Assembly: GCF_034497705.1 (NCBI RefSeq)
Contig: NZ_JAXRUV010000011.1
Location: forward strand, 22,890 to 86,889
DNA: 64,000 nt
Origin: Marinococcus luteus_A
Lineage (GTDB): Bacteria; Bacillota; Bacilli; Bacillales; Marinococcaceae
Reading direction: 5' to 3'
Part shown: one piece after another, positions 50,581-58,125 of the stretch
Layout of the letters: each line of letters begins with the position of its first letter
Position numbering within the stretch: the first letter of the stretch is position 1
The notes under the pieces: model-generated
The model's input: the letters and a program-made list of their open reading frames with translations, nothing else
The model's database searches: none
Told to the model about the DNA's origin: nothing
Translations under genes and position numbers: made by a program

Positions 50581-51381
50581 TTAGTGTACGACACTTCCAC
50601 CGGAAATTTTTACGGCTTCGCCAACAATGTTAGAGGCAGCGTCTGTTAACAGGTAGGCGATAGTATTGGCAACCTCATCCGGCTGGGTCATCCGTTTAGA
50701 TGGAAGACTGTCAGCGGAGACCTGCATCTGTTCTTCGAGACTTCTGCCGGTTTCTTCAGCCTTTGTCTGCATGAGCTGCTCCACCATTTCCGTCTGTACA
50801 TAGCCGGGGCAGACCGCGTTCACCCTGATACCGTGTTCAATGGCTTCAAGCGCAAGGGACTGGGTGAAGCCGGTAATCGCAAACTTCGAAGCAGAATATG
50901 CGCTGTTACCCGGCGTCCCGCGCAAACCGGAAAGAGAAGAAACGTTCACAATCGCTCCCTTCTTCTGCTCCTGCATGCGTTTGTACACAAGCTGGGTTAA
51001 AAGAACGGTGGAGGTATAGTTTACGTCCATCATTTCCTGCAGATCTGATTCTTCGAGCTCATCAACAAATTTACGTTTTAGTACGCCTGCGGAATTCACC
51101 AGAAGACTCAACGAACCATGTGCCCCTTCAGCTGCTTTTACGAGCTCACTGCGCGCCGAAGCATCAGTGATGTCTGCAGGATAGACAAATACATGGGCCT
51201 GCGGCTGTGCATCGAGGATCAACTGTTTGGTCTCTTCTAGCTTTTCTTTGTTTCGGCCGGTAACTGTCACATCAGCACCCATGCGGGCAAGCGTAATGGC
51301 TGTTTCTCTTCCAATGCCTCGTGTGCTTCCAGTCACAAGGGCATGTTCGTTTTGCAGTGCGTTTTCAGCAAATGGCATCAT
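50581..51381 (-). CDS. 3-oxoacyl-ACP-reductase-like short-chain dehydrogenase
   Basis: NAD(P)H oxidoreductase of 266 residues of the classical SDR family: VTGSTRGIGRETAITLARMG, LLVNSAGVLK, IVNVSSLSGLRG and YSASKFAITGFTQSLALE with catalytic Ser, Tyr and Lys, then CPGYVQTEM. Start ATG 51381 has GGAGG at exactly 8 bases; an ATG at 51396 overlaps that ribosome site. No fatty acid genes are near, so a role in polyol, butanediol or hydroxyacyl metabolism is equally possible. Confidence 0.87.
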   Translation of the reverse strand: MMPFAENALQNEHALVTGSTRGIGRETAITLARMGADVTVTGRNKEKLEETKQLILDAQPQAHVFVYPADITDASARSELVKAAEGAHGSLSLLVNSAGVLKRKFVDELEESDLQEMMDVNYTSTVLLTQLVYKRMQEQKKGAIVNVSSLSGLRGTPGNSAYSASKFAITGFTQSLALEAIEHGIRVNAVCPGYVQTEMVEQLMQTKAEETGRSLEEQMQVSADSLPSKRMTQPDEVANTIAYLLTDAASNIVGEAVKISGGSVVH

Positions 51382-51523
51382 TATGTGTTCCTCCATGTAT
51401 AAATTAGTCTGCCTATATTTACCCGCAGGGGAGAGGAAGCAAACGAAAGCCTGGTAATGGAAGATTATATAAAGAAACTTCGGGGTACATAAAGAAGCAG
51501 CAACTATAAAAAGAGGTGAAACG

Positions 51524-52135
51524 ATGAAAGCAGTATTTTTAAACGGATCGTTAAAGGATTCTTCTCATACGTCGAACACAGACGCACTGGCAGATGAAGT
51601 TATGCAGATCTGGGAAGAGGAAGGGGTGCAGGTGGAGAAAATCCGTCTGGCGGACTACAATATTCCTTACGGAGTCGCAGATGATCTCGGAGAAGGAGAC
51701 GACTGGCCGACCATCCAGGCCAAAATTGAGGAGGCGGAACTGGTACTGCTGGGCACACCAGTATGGCTCGGGGAAAAAAGCAGTATGATTACAAAAGCGA
51801 TAGAACGTCTGAATGGATCAGCCAGCCATACAAACGAAAAAGGGCAGGGAATCTATTACGACAAGGTTGCCGGAGTAGTAGCTACAGGTAACGAGGACGG
51901 CGCCAAACACGCCATTCAATCTATTGTTTTCGGCTTGTCCCATTTAGGTTTTACGCTTCCGCCGCGTCCGAACTGCTACTGGGTCGGCGAAGCCGGACCG
52001 GGGCCTTCGTTTATTGAAGCAGAGGGCATTAAAAGCGAATTTGTTCAAAAGCATATCCCTAAACTGGCGTACAATATGCTGCATGTGGGCACGATTTTAA
52101 AAGAGAATCCTATTCCAACCAAAGGCAATACGTAA
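51524..52135 (+). CDS. NADPH-dependent FMN reductase / flavodoxin-fold oxidoreductase
   Basis: Flavodoxin-like enzyme of 203 residues with FLNGSLKDSSHTSNTDAL for FMN phosphate, VLLGTPVWLGEKSSMITKAIERL and VAGVVATGNEDGAKHA at the isoalloxazine side. Members reduce quinones, iron or FMN. AAGAGGTG precedes ATG 51524. Single gene. Confidence 0.85.
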   Translation: MKAVFLNGSLKDSSHTSNTDALADEVMQIWEEEGVQVEKIRLADYNIPYGVADDLGEGDDWPTIQAKIEEAELVLLGTPVWLGEKSSMITKAIERLNGSASHTNEKGQGIYYDKVAGVVATGNEDGAKHAIQSIVFGLSHLGFTLPPRPNCYWVGEAGPGPSFIEAEGIKSEFVQKHIPKLAYNMLHVGTILKENPIPTKGNT

Positions 52136-52150
52136 CGAATAAAAAGACAC

Positions 52151-52180
52151 AAAAAAAGCAGCCGATTGGCTGCTTTTTTT
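52151..52180. terminator. Bidirectional terminator between flavin reductase and rpsN
   Basis: GCAGCC, GATT, GGCTGC with A7 on the left and T7 on the right. Confidence 0.88.
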
Positions 52181-52192
52181 AGTAAGAACGGC

Positions 52193-52462
52193 TTACCAGC
52201 TTGCTTTTTTGACGCCTGGTACCTGACCTTTGTGGGCCAGATCACGGAAAGCGATACGGGACATGCCGAATTTACGCATATAGCCGTGTGGACGACCGGA
52301 AATCGAACATCTATTGTGAAGGCGTGTTGGAGAAGCGTCACGAGGAAGCTTCTGCAGTGCCTCATAATCGCCTTTTTCTTTTAACTCACGGCGGAGTTCA
52401 GCGTATTTCGCTACCGTTTCTTCGCGCTTACGCTCTTTTGCGAGTTTAGATTGTTTAGCCAA
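52193..52462 (-). CDS. rpsN: Ribosomal protein S14, zinc-independent paralogue (RpsN2)
   Basis: 30S protein of 89 residues. It lacks the CxxC zinc ribbon of the main Bacillus S14 and has the longer zinc-free form (AKQSKLAKERKREETVAKYA, RPHGYMRKFGMSRIAFRDLA). In B. subtilis such a paralogue (YhzA) is switched on by zinc starvation. Start is TTG 52462, giving the expected MAKQSK, with AAAGGAG 8 bases ahead. No Zur box was found in the 150 bases upstream. It is isolated from ribosomal protein operons. Confidence 0.93.
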   Translation of the reverse strand: MAKQSKLAKERKREETVAKYAELRRELKEKGDYEALQKLPRDASPTRLHNRCSISGRPHGYMRKFGMSRIAFRDLAHKGQVPGVKKASW

Positions 52463-52639
52463 GGTTCTCACTCCTTTTCATAATATTCGTGGCATTCATA
52501 TTTTTAAGCACATACTTCATCATAACAGCTGCCTCGGTATGTGTAAAGGTTTCTTGTTATTGTTTCCGATGTTTATGATCCGCCGGAAACGGTAATGAAT
52601 TATTTAGTAACAACGTTTATACGAAGGGAGTTTCTTTTC

Positions 52640-52915
52640 ATGGAAATAAAACATTATGATAACAGATTCACTGCCGAGCAGGACAGCAAGGTTATTGGTG
52701 ACATTTCATTTTTTGAAGAAGGCGAACAAAGCATTGTCATCGATAGTACCAAAGTAATCGATGAAGAGCAAGGAAAAGGCGTAGGAAAAGAATTGGTCCG
52801 CAATGTGGTGGAAAAAGCAAAAGCAGAAAACAAAACAATCGTTCCCCGCTGCCCTTATGCGGAAGAAACAATCAAGGAAAACGACGATTTCAAGCAGGTG
52901 CTTGAAACGCAGTAA
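52640..52915 (+). CDS. Small GNAT-like acetyltransferase (YjdJ type)
   Basis: 91-residue single-domain acetyltransferase with the acetyl-CoA loop EEQGKGVGKELVRNVVEKAK and the closing IVPRCPYAEE segment. This short YjdJ-like group is widespread with unknown substrates. ATG 52640 is preceded by AAGGGAG at 10 bases. Confidence 0.83.
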   Translation: MEIKHYDNRFTAEQDSKVIGDISFFEEGEQSIVIDSTKVIDEEQGKGVGKELVRNVVEKAKAENKTIVPRCPYAEETIKENDDFKQVLETQ

Positions 52916-52922
52916 CAGCAGC

Positions 52923-52953
52923 ACTGCTTCCCTGAACGGGAGGCAGTTTTTTT
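52923..52953. terminator. Terminator between the GNAT gene and mhqD
   Basis: ACTGCTTCCC, TGAAC, GGGAGGCAGT followed by T7. Confidence 0.85.
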
Positions 52954-52965
52954 ATGCTGCTTTGT

Positions 52966-53574
52966 TTATTCCTGTATGACGCGTTGATACCATGTGGCAC
53001 CGGCCTTTACTTCCTCTGTAGTGATCTGATGGCCTTCATGCCCCCAGTAAAGTTCTACAGAAGCCCCTGCTTCTTTAAAAAGGTAGTAAAGGGTTTCTGC
53101 CTCTTCCGGGAGGCAGATGGAATCATTTGTACCGGCGCCGATAAAAATGCTGCTGCCGGAAAGGGAAGGAAGAGGCACGTCCCGTCTTGGCACCATCGGG
53201 TGGTGGAGAAAAGCCAGGGTGACTGAGCGCGCATAATGAAAAAGCAGGCTCGCTCCCATGGTAGCTCCGTTGGAGTAACCGAACACGATGATTTTTTGAA
53301 GGCTGAAATGATAGCGGCCGGCGCTCTCCTCGAGGAATTGATGAAGCTGCTGGGTACGGAAAATCAGGTCTTTTTCGTCAATCGACCCGTCGGCAAGCCT
53401 GGCGAAATAGCGGTGCATGCCATCTTCGACCACGTTGCCGCGAACACTTAAGATGTTTGCTTCCGGGTCAATCAGCCGCCCTGCTTCGAGAAAATCCTTT
53501 TCGGTGCCTCCGGTGCCGTGCAGGATTAAAATAGTCGGGGCAGTGCTGCTTCCTGGTAGAAATATATGCTTCAT
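52966..53574 (-). CDS. mhqD: Alpha/beta hydrolase MhqD (quinone stress)
   Basis: Carboxylesterase/phospholipase-family serine hydrolase of 202 residues. HGTGGTEKDFLE forms the oxyanion side, FGYSNGATMGASLL holds the nucleophile Ser, then Asp in GAGTNDSICLPEEAE and His in GHEGHQITTEEV. Last gene of the mhqR-mhqE-mhqD set described in Staphylococcus aureus and, scattered, in B. subtilis, where it protects against quinones and aldehydes. ATG 53574, GAGGAGAGG before it. Confidence 0.87.
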   Translation of the reverse strand: MKHIFLPGSSTAPTILILHGTGGTEKDFLEAGRLIDPEANILSVRGNVVEDGMHRYFARLADGSIDEKDLIFRTQQLHQFLEESAGRYHFSLQKIIVFGYSNGATMGASLLFHYARSVTLAFLHHPMVPRRDVPLPSLSGSSIFIGAGTNDSICLPEEAETLYYLFKEAGASVELYWGHEGHQITTEEVKAGATWYQRVIQE

Positions 53575-53600
53575 CAAACCTCTCCTCCGTCCCTGATTAC

Positions 53601-54566
53601 TTAATCAATCGGCTTTAAACGTGCTTCGATTTCTGAACGCCTCGGTTCGAGAAAAGGCGGAAGGGCAAGGCTTTCTCCCAAGTGTTCAAACGATTCATCC
53701 CCTTCAAATCCCGGTCCGTCGGTAGCCAGTTCGAAAAGAATGCCGTTTGGTTCGCGAAAGTACAGCGATTGGAAATAATAGCGTTCCACGAATCCGGAAT
53801 TCGGAAGCCGGGCGTTTTTAATGCGTTCAATCCACTGCTGCAGTTCGTCTGCATCCTCCACCCGGAAAGCTACATGATGCACAGCACCCCGCCCCTGGCG
53901 CTCGGCGGGCAGGTCGCTGCGGGTTTCTATATGAATTTCGGCACCGGACCCTCCTTTTCCTGTTTCAAATACACGAATGTCCGGCAGATCAGTATCGTCT
54001 GGGTGAGAATAGGATTGAATTTCGGAAAAACCCATTATATCCTTCAGCACGGCAGCCGTAGATTCAGCCGTTTTAACGGTTAAACGGACCGGGCCGAGAC
54101 CGGTGGCTCCGTTTGCCGGGGAGGCATTTGAATGCTCCCACGGGATGCCGGGTTCCACGCCTTGATCGTGTTCATCAGACACAAACTGCATCCGGTGACC
54201 CTCGGGGTCTTCAAACGGCAGGACGAGTCTTCCCGCCTGCTTCTGAATATTACCGTGCTGTACAGAATGCTCTTCAAACCGCTGTTTCCAGTAGTCGAGT
54301 GCACTGTCCCCGGGCACGCGTAGAGATACGTTTGTAATGCTGTTGGTGCCGCGCTTGTTGGAGGCGGCCATTGGAATTTCAAAAAACGTAACTTCAGTGC
54401 CGGGATTGCCCCGTTCGTCTCCGTAAAATAAATGATAGACAGACGTGTCATCCTGATTGACCGTTTTTTTGACGAGCCGCATGCCGAGAACGTTCGTATA
54501 GAAATCGACATTACGGCGGGCATTTGCTGTTAATGAAGAGATGTGGTGAATACCTTTCAGCTGCAT
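53601..54566 (-). CDS. mhqE: Ring-cleaving dioxygenase-like glyoxalase-fold protein MhqE/MhqO
   Basis: VOC-fold protein of 321 residues with two repeats: GIHHISSLTANARRNVDFYT and LGPVRLTVKTAEST. Metal ligands are the His of GIHHIS, His of HHVAFRVED, and the C-terminal Glu in NGILFELATDGPG. MhqE/MhqO proteins are tied to hydroquinone detoxification. AGGAGGAATC lies before ATG 54566, within the end of mhqR, which overlaps by ten bases, so the two are coupled. Confidence 0.9.
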   Translation of the reverse strand: MQLKGIHHISSLTANARRNVDFYTNVLGMRLVKKTVNQDDTSVYHLFYGDERGNPGTEVTFFEIPMAASNKRGTNSITNVSLRVPGDSALDYWKQRFEEHSVQHGNIQKQAGRLVLPFEDPEGHRMQFVSDEHDQGVEPGIPWEHSNASPANGATGLGPVRLTVKTAESTAAVLKDIMGFSEIQSYSHPDDTDLPDIRVFETGKGGSGAEIHIETRSDLPAERQGRGAVHHVAFRVEDADELQQWIERIKNARLPNSGFVERYYFQSLYFREPNGILFELATDGPGFEGDESFEHLGESLALPPFLEPRRSEIEARLKPID

Positions 54567-54997
54567 GATGATTCCTCCTCCCGGGTTGTTTTCTGCAGTT
54601 TGCGGAGCAGCCGCAGCAGCTCCCGTTTTTCTGTATCTGTCAGGCCGTCAAACTGTGCGGCCTGAAACTCTTCCTGTCCCGGAGCGACTGCTTTGAGAGC
54701 AGCACGCCCTTGCGGGGTCAGGGAAATATGTTTTTCTTTCCAGGTCTGTCTGCGCGTGACAAGCCCTTCTTTCTCGAGCTTTTTCAAAAGATAGGTGACA
54801 CTTCCTTTTGTGACAAACAGCTTACTCGCGAGCTCCTTTTGGGTAATCGGCTGATGAGCGTGTACCTGAGCAAGGATATCGAACTGTGGCGGGCTGAATC
54901 CTGCCTGTTTTAAATGAGCGGCTGAGCGGCTGAGGTTCTGCTCGTATACACGGGCGAGCCGGAACCACAGAAGCAGGCCGAGTCTGGTTTTATTCAT
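54557..54997 (-). CDS. mhqR: MarR-family quinone-sensing repressor MhqR
   Basis: Winged-helix repressor of 146 residues: FDILAQVHAHQPITQKELAS, KLFVTKGSVTYLLKKLEKEG as recognition helix and RRQTWKEKHISLTPQGRAAL as wing. First gene of the operon with mhqE and mhqD, the exact mhqRED order. ATG 54997 is spaced 9 bases from AAAGGAG; ATG 55003 is too close to it. A Cys pair at the very C-terminus (SSCS, one Cys) could sense oxidants, though MhqR is reported not to work by simple thiol oxidation. Confidence 0.88.
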   Translation of the reverse strand: MNKTRLGLLLWFRLARVYEQNLSRSAAHLKQAGFSPPQFDILAQVHAHQPITQKELASKLFVTKGSVTYLLKKLEKEGLVTRRQTWKEKHISLTPQGRAALKAVAPGQEEFQAAQFDGLTDTEKRELLRLLRKLQKTTREEESSCS

Positions 54998-55023
54998 ACA
55001 CATTGACTCCTTTATAACTGCTG

Positions 55024-55043
55024 TCAGTTTAACTTTAAACTGA
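55024..55043. promoter_or_regulatory. Perfect palindromic operator of mhqRED
   Basis: TCAGTTTAACTTTAAACTGA is a perfect 9-2-9 dyad, 27 bases before mhqR. On the minus strand it covers the spacer and -10 (TAAACT) of a promoter with -35 TTTACT and a 17-base spacer, ideal for autorepression by MhqR. Confidence 0.75.
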
Positions 55044-55133
55044 TAAAAAGTAAAGAAAGTTGCTTTTGGCGGCATTAAACATGGAAAGGACGGGGAAGAA
55101 GAACATTAGAATAATGAAGAGGAGGAAAACAGG

Positions 55134-56003
55134 ATGAGAGAAGCAGCACTCGTAATAGATCAGAAAGCAGAGCTTGGGGAAGGCCCGAGCTGGGACGCCG
55201 GGCGCGGTGTTTTATACTGGGTCGATATTGATGGATTTAAATTGATGGAATATCATCCTGCTTCAGGACGGCACTATGAACGTAAGCTCGATCAGCACGT
55301 ATGTGCTGCGGTACCGAGAGAAAAAGGGGGAATGATGCTTGCCTTGAGAGATGGCTTCTATTCCTACGATCTCGTATCTGGAGAAAAGGAAGCCATTATA
55401 GATCCGGAAGCAGATAAGCCGGGCAACCGGTTTAATGACGGTAAATGTGATCCATCCGGACGATTTTGGGCAGGAACGATGGCGGTCGAACGCGGCACGG
55501 GGGAAGCCGCTTTATACCGCCTGAATAAAGATATGAGTCTCGATACGATTTTTGACAGCGTCACTATTTCAAACGGCCTGGCATGGACGGAAGACGGAAG
55601 CATGATGTATTACATCGACACACCGACCAAAAAAGTCATGGCATATGATTTGAATGCTGCTACGGGGGAAATCACTGGCAAACGTACAGCGATTACGTTT
55701 CAGGAAGGCTCCCCGGACGGAATGTGTATGGACCAGGGAGGCATGCTTTGGATTGCACTGCATCGCCTCGGGAAAGTTGAACGCTGGAATCCACAGACGA
55801 GTGAGCGTCTGGAAACAGTGACCGTCCCAGCACAGAGAACGACCTCATGTGTGTTTGGCGGCGAAGATTTAAAGGATCTGTACATTACAACAGCGAGAGG
55901 GGAGCTTTCTGACGAGGAGCTTCGCGAAGAGCCACATGCAGGTGGGCTGTTTCATATCCGTACCGACGTGCCGGGCATGCCAACCTACTCGTTTAGCGGC
56001 TGA
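55134..56003 (+). CDS. SMP-30/gluconolactonase/regucalcin-family hydrolase
   Basis: Six-bladed beta-propeller lactonase of 289 residues with metal-site residues Glu in LGEGPSWDAG, Asn in NRFNDGKCDPSGRFWAG, Asn in ISNGLAWTEDG and Asp in GSPDGMCMDQGG. Family members open sugar lactones. AAGAGGAGG precedes ATG 55134. It is transcribed away from mhqR and 17 bases ahead of the sulfite-oxidase-like gene, so the two may be one operon. Confidence 0.88.
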   Translation: MREAALVIDQKAELGEGPSWDAGRGVLYWVDIDGFKLMEYHPASGRHYERKLDQHVCAAVPREKGGMMLALRDGFYSYDLVSGEKEAIIDPEADKPGNRFNDGKCDPSGRFWAGTMAVERGTGEAALYRLNKDMSLDTIFDSVTISNGLAWTEDGSMMYYIDTPTKKVMAYDLNAATGEITGKRTAITFQEGSPDGMCMDQGGMLWIALHRLGKVERWNPQTSERLETVTVPAQRTTSCVFGGEDLKDLYITTARGELSDEELREEPHAGGLFHIRTDVPGMPTYSFSG

Positions 56004-56020
56004 AAAAGAAGGGAGAGAAT

Positions 56021-57085
56021 ATGTGTTCAAAAAAAGCTCCGGAAGAATTGTATCTAAAAACGTTAAGCCTTGAGCCGGAAAACCAGGAGACGCCGATTCC
56101 ATTTGTCGGAAACGACCACGTGCATTCTTCGTTGTTCTACCGGCGCAATCACTTTTCGTACCCGCAGGAGCCGGCGGCAGGGTTTACAATTGACGGTCTC
56201 GTGGAAAGCCCGGGGTTTATTTCGCTCGAGAATATTAAGGCACTCCCATCACGGACAGTAGAAACAGTGCTTGAGTGTGCTGGTAACAAAAGAAGCTTAT
56301 TTGAGCCTAAAACCTTTGGTGAGCCATGGGGAAAAGGAGCCATCAGCCAGGGGGAATGGCGGGGAGTGCCGCTGAAAATCCTGTTAGGAAAAGCCGGTTG
56401 GGACAAGGAAACAGCCGTGGAAGTTATCACTGCTGCAGGGGACGCGGGAGAGCGTCCTGACAAAAAGGATGTCTATACCTACACCCGGAGCCTGCCGGTG
56501 GAAAAAGCGATGGACCCGGATACTATCATCGCCTACGAATACAATGGCCGGCCCCTTTCTTTTAAACACGGAGCGCCGCTTCGATTAATTGTACCGGGAT
56601 GGTACGCAATGGCTTCCATGAAATGGGTTGAGCGGATCACAGTGAGTAAAGAAACATTTGAAGGGCTCTTTCAGACGATTGACTATGTGTATTACCCGCA
56701 CAAAAACAGCCGGAAGGACGCCTTTCCGGTGACAACCATGAATGTAAACAGCATTATCCAGTCTCCAGCTGACATGGAAATAATAAAAGAAGGAACGCAG
56801 GTAATAGAAGGCATTGCCTGGTCGGGCGAGGCTGTCATTGAGCTGGTCGAAGTAAGTACGGATGGCGGGCAGACATGGTCGGAGGCGCAGCTTGAGCCTC
56901 AAGGCGAGACGTCGTACACATGGACGAAATGGTACTATGAGTGGAAGGAGGCTGCGGCCGGAGAATATACACTAATGGCGAGAGCCTGTGATGCCAGCGG
57001 CCGCCAGCAGCCCATGCAGGCCTTTTGGAATCAGAAGGGATACGGCTACAATGCGGTGGAAACAATTCAGGTCAAGCTAAAGTAA
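56021..57085 (+). CDS. Sulfite-oxidase-like molybdopterin oxidoreductase
   Basis: Molybdenum enzyme of 354 residues. The molybdenum ligand Cys is in VLECAGNKRS; YTRSLPVEKAM, GAPLRLIVPGWYAMASMKWV and the Mo-co dimerisation domain (GEAVIELVEVSTDGGQTWSE) follow. There is no haem domain and no twin-arginine signal, so it should be cytoplasmic with a soluble electron acceptor, unlike exported SorA. Its cofactor is the plain molybdopterin made by the island at 35-43 kb. GGGAGAG precedes ATG 56021. The substrate could be sulfite or another small compound. Confidence 0.88.
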   Translation: MCSKKAPEELYLKTLSLEPENQETPIPFVGNDHVHSSLFYRRNHFSYPQEPAAGFTIDGLVESPGFISLENIKALPSRTVETVLECAGNKRSLFEPKTFGEPWGKGAISQGEWRGVPLKILLGKAGWDKETAVEVITAAGDAGERPDKKDVYTYTRSLPVEKAMDPDTIIAYEYNGRPLSFKHGAPLRLIVPGWYAMASMKWVERITVSKETFEGLFQTIDYVYYPHKNSRKDAFPVTTMNVNSIIQSPADMEIIKEGTQVIEGIAWSGEAVIELVEVSTDGGQTWSEAQLEPQGETSYTWTKWYYEWKEAAAGEYTLMARACDASGRQQPMQAFWNQKGYGYNAVETIQVKLK

Positions 57086-57120
57086 AAAAGCTTCGAATCC
57101 AATTAGGGTTCGAAGCTTTT
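57085..57120. terminator. Bidirectional terminator after the sulfite-oxidase-like gene
   Basis: AAAAAGCTTCGAA and TTCGAAGCTTTT with an 11-base loop, A- and T-rich flanks. Confidence 0.85.
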
Positions 57121-57125
57121 GAACG

Positions 57126-57992
57126 TTAAGAAGACGTGTAGGCGCCTCCGTTAATATGAATCGTCTGGCCGGTCATGTAGGAGGCTTCATCAGAAGCAAG
57201 CATCACATACGGCCATGCGTGTTCTGACGGCTGGCCGGGACGGTTCATGAGCGTGTCCTGCCCGAAATCCTCCACCCCGTCTTCATTAAATGAGGAAGGA
57301 ATAAGCGGTGTCCATACAGGCCCCGGAGCGACGCTGTTCACCCGGATGCCTTTCGAAGCTAGGCTCTGGGCAATGCTTCGCATGAAGGCAGTGATTGCTC
57401 CTTTTGTCGCGGAGTAATCCATAAGAATTGGGTTGCCGCGGAAGGCGTTGATCGAAGAGGTGGAAATGATCGAGTCACCTTCAGATAAATAATCCATTGC
57501 TGCTTTTGTTAAATAAAACTGGGAGAAAAAGTTGGTACGAAACACATCCTCAAATTCATCAGACGGAATATCCTCGACGTTTTCGTGGACGTGCTGGATC
57601 GCTGCGTTATTAACGAGAATGTTTAATCCGCCAAACTCCTCTGCCGTCTGTTTCACGAGATCGATACAATGGGATTCCTCTTTAATATCTCCGGGAAGCA
57701 GCAGGCACCTGCCTCCTTCTGCTTCAACCATGCGCTTCGTTTCTTCAGCATCGTCGTGTTCATCAAGATAGGAAATGGCGACATTGGCTCCCTCTTTGGC
57801 ATAAAGAAGGGCTACAGAGCGTCCGATACCGCTGTCGCCGCCGGTGATAAGCGCGGCTTTTCCTTTGAGTTTCCCGGTCCCCTGGTAATCGGTGGGATGA
57901 GCCGGGAGCGGCTCCATCTTCGATTCAATACCCGGCTGTTTGTCCTGGCACTGTCTCGGCGTGCTTCCGTTCTGCATATCTCTAGGATCCAT
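57126..57992 (-). CDS. SDR oxidoreductase, general-stress GSP39 (YdaD/YhdF) type
   Basis: 288-residue SDR with a roughly 45-residue N-terminal extension rich in Pro and Gln, typical of this group. LITGGDSGIGRSVALLYAKEG, ILVNNAAIQHV, IISTSSINAFRG and YSATKGAITAFMRSIAQ give cofactor and catalytic residues; NSVAPGPVWTPLIPSSF follows. In B. subtilis relatives are general stress proteins. ATG 57992 with AAAGG 9 bases before; ATG 58001 lies too close to the ribosome site. Confidence 0.9.
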   Translation of the reverse strand: MDPRDMQNGSTPRQCQDKQPGIESKMEPLPAHPTDYQGTGKLKGKAALITGGDSGIGRSVALLYAKEGANVAISYLDEHDDAEETKRMVEAEGGRCLLLPGDIKEESHCIDLVKQTAEEFGGLNILVNNAAIQHVHENVEDIPSDEFEDVFRTNFFSQFYLTKAAMDYLSEGDSIISTSSINAFRGNPILMDYSATKGAITAFMRSIAQSLASKGIRVNSVAPGPVWTPLIPSSFNEDGVEDFGQDTLMNRPGQPSEHAWPYVMLASDEASYMTGQTIHINGGAYTSS

Positions 57993-58100
57993 GTGTAACA
58001 TCCTTTCTCATATTGAAATCATGCGTACATTGTTATTTATACCATCAGGATGCATATTACAAACGTATAATAGAGGCGGGACTACAGAAAATGGCATAGA

Positions 58101-58125
58101 AAAAGAAACCGCTGCGCGCGGTTTC
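58101..58125 (-). terminator. Terminator after the acyl-CoA dehydrogenase-like gene
   Basis: On the minus strand GAAACCGC, GCGCA, GCGGTTTC, then T5, adjoining the stop codon. Confidence 0.85.
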
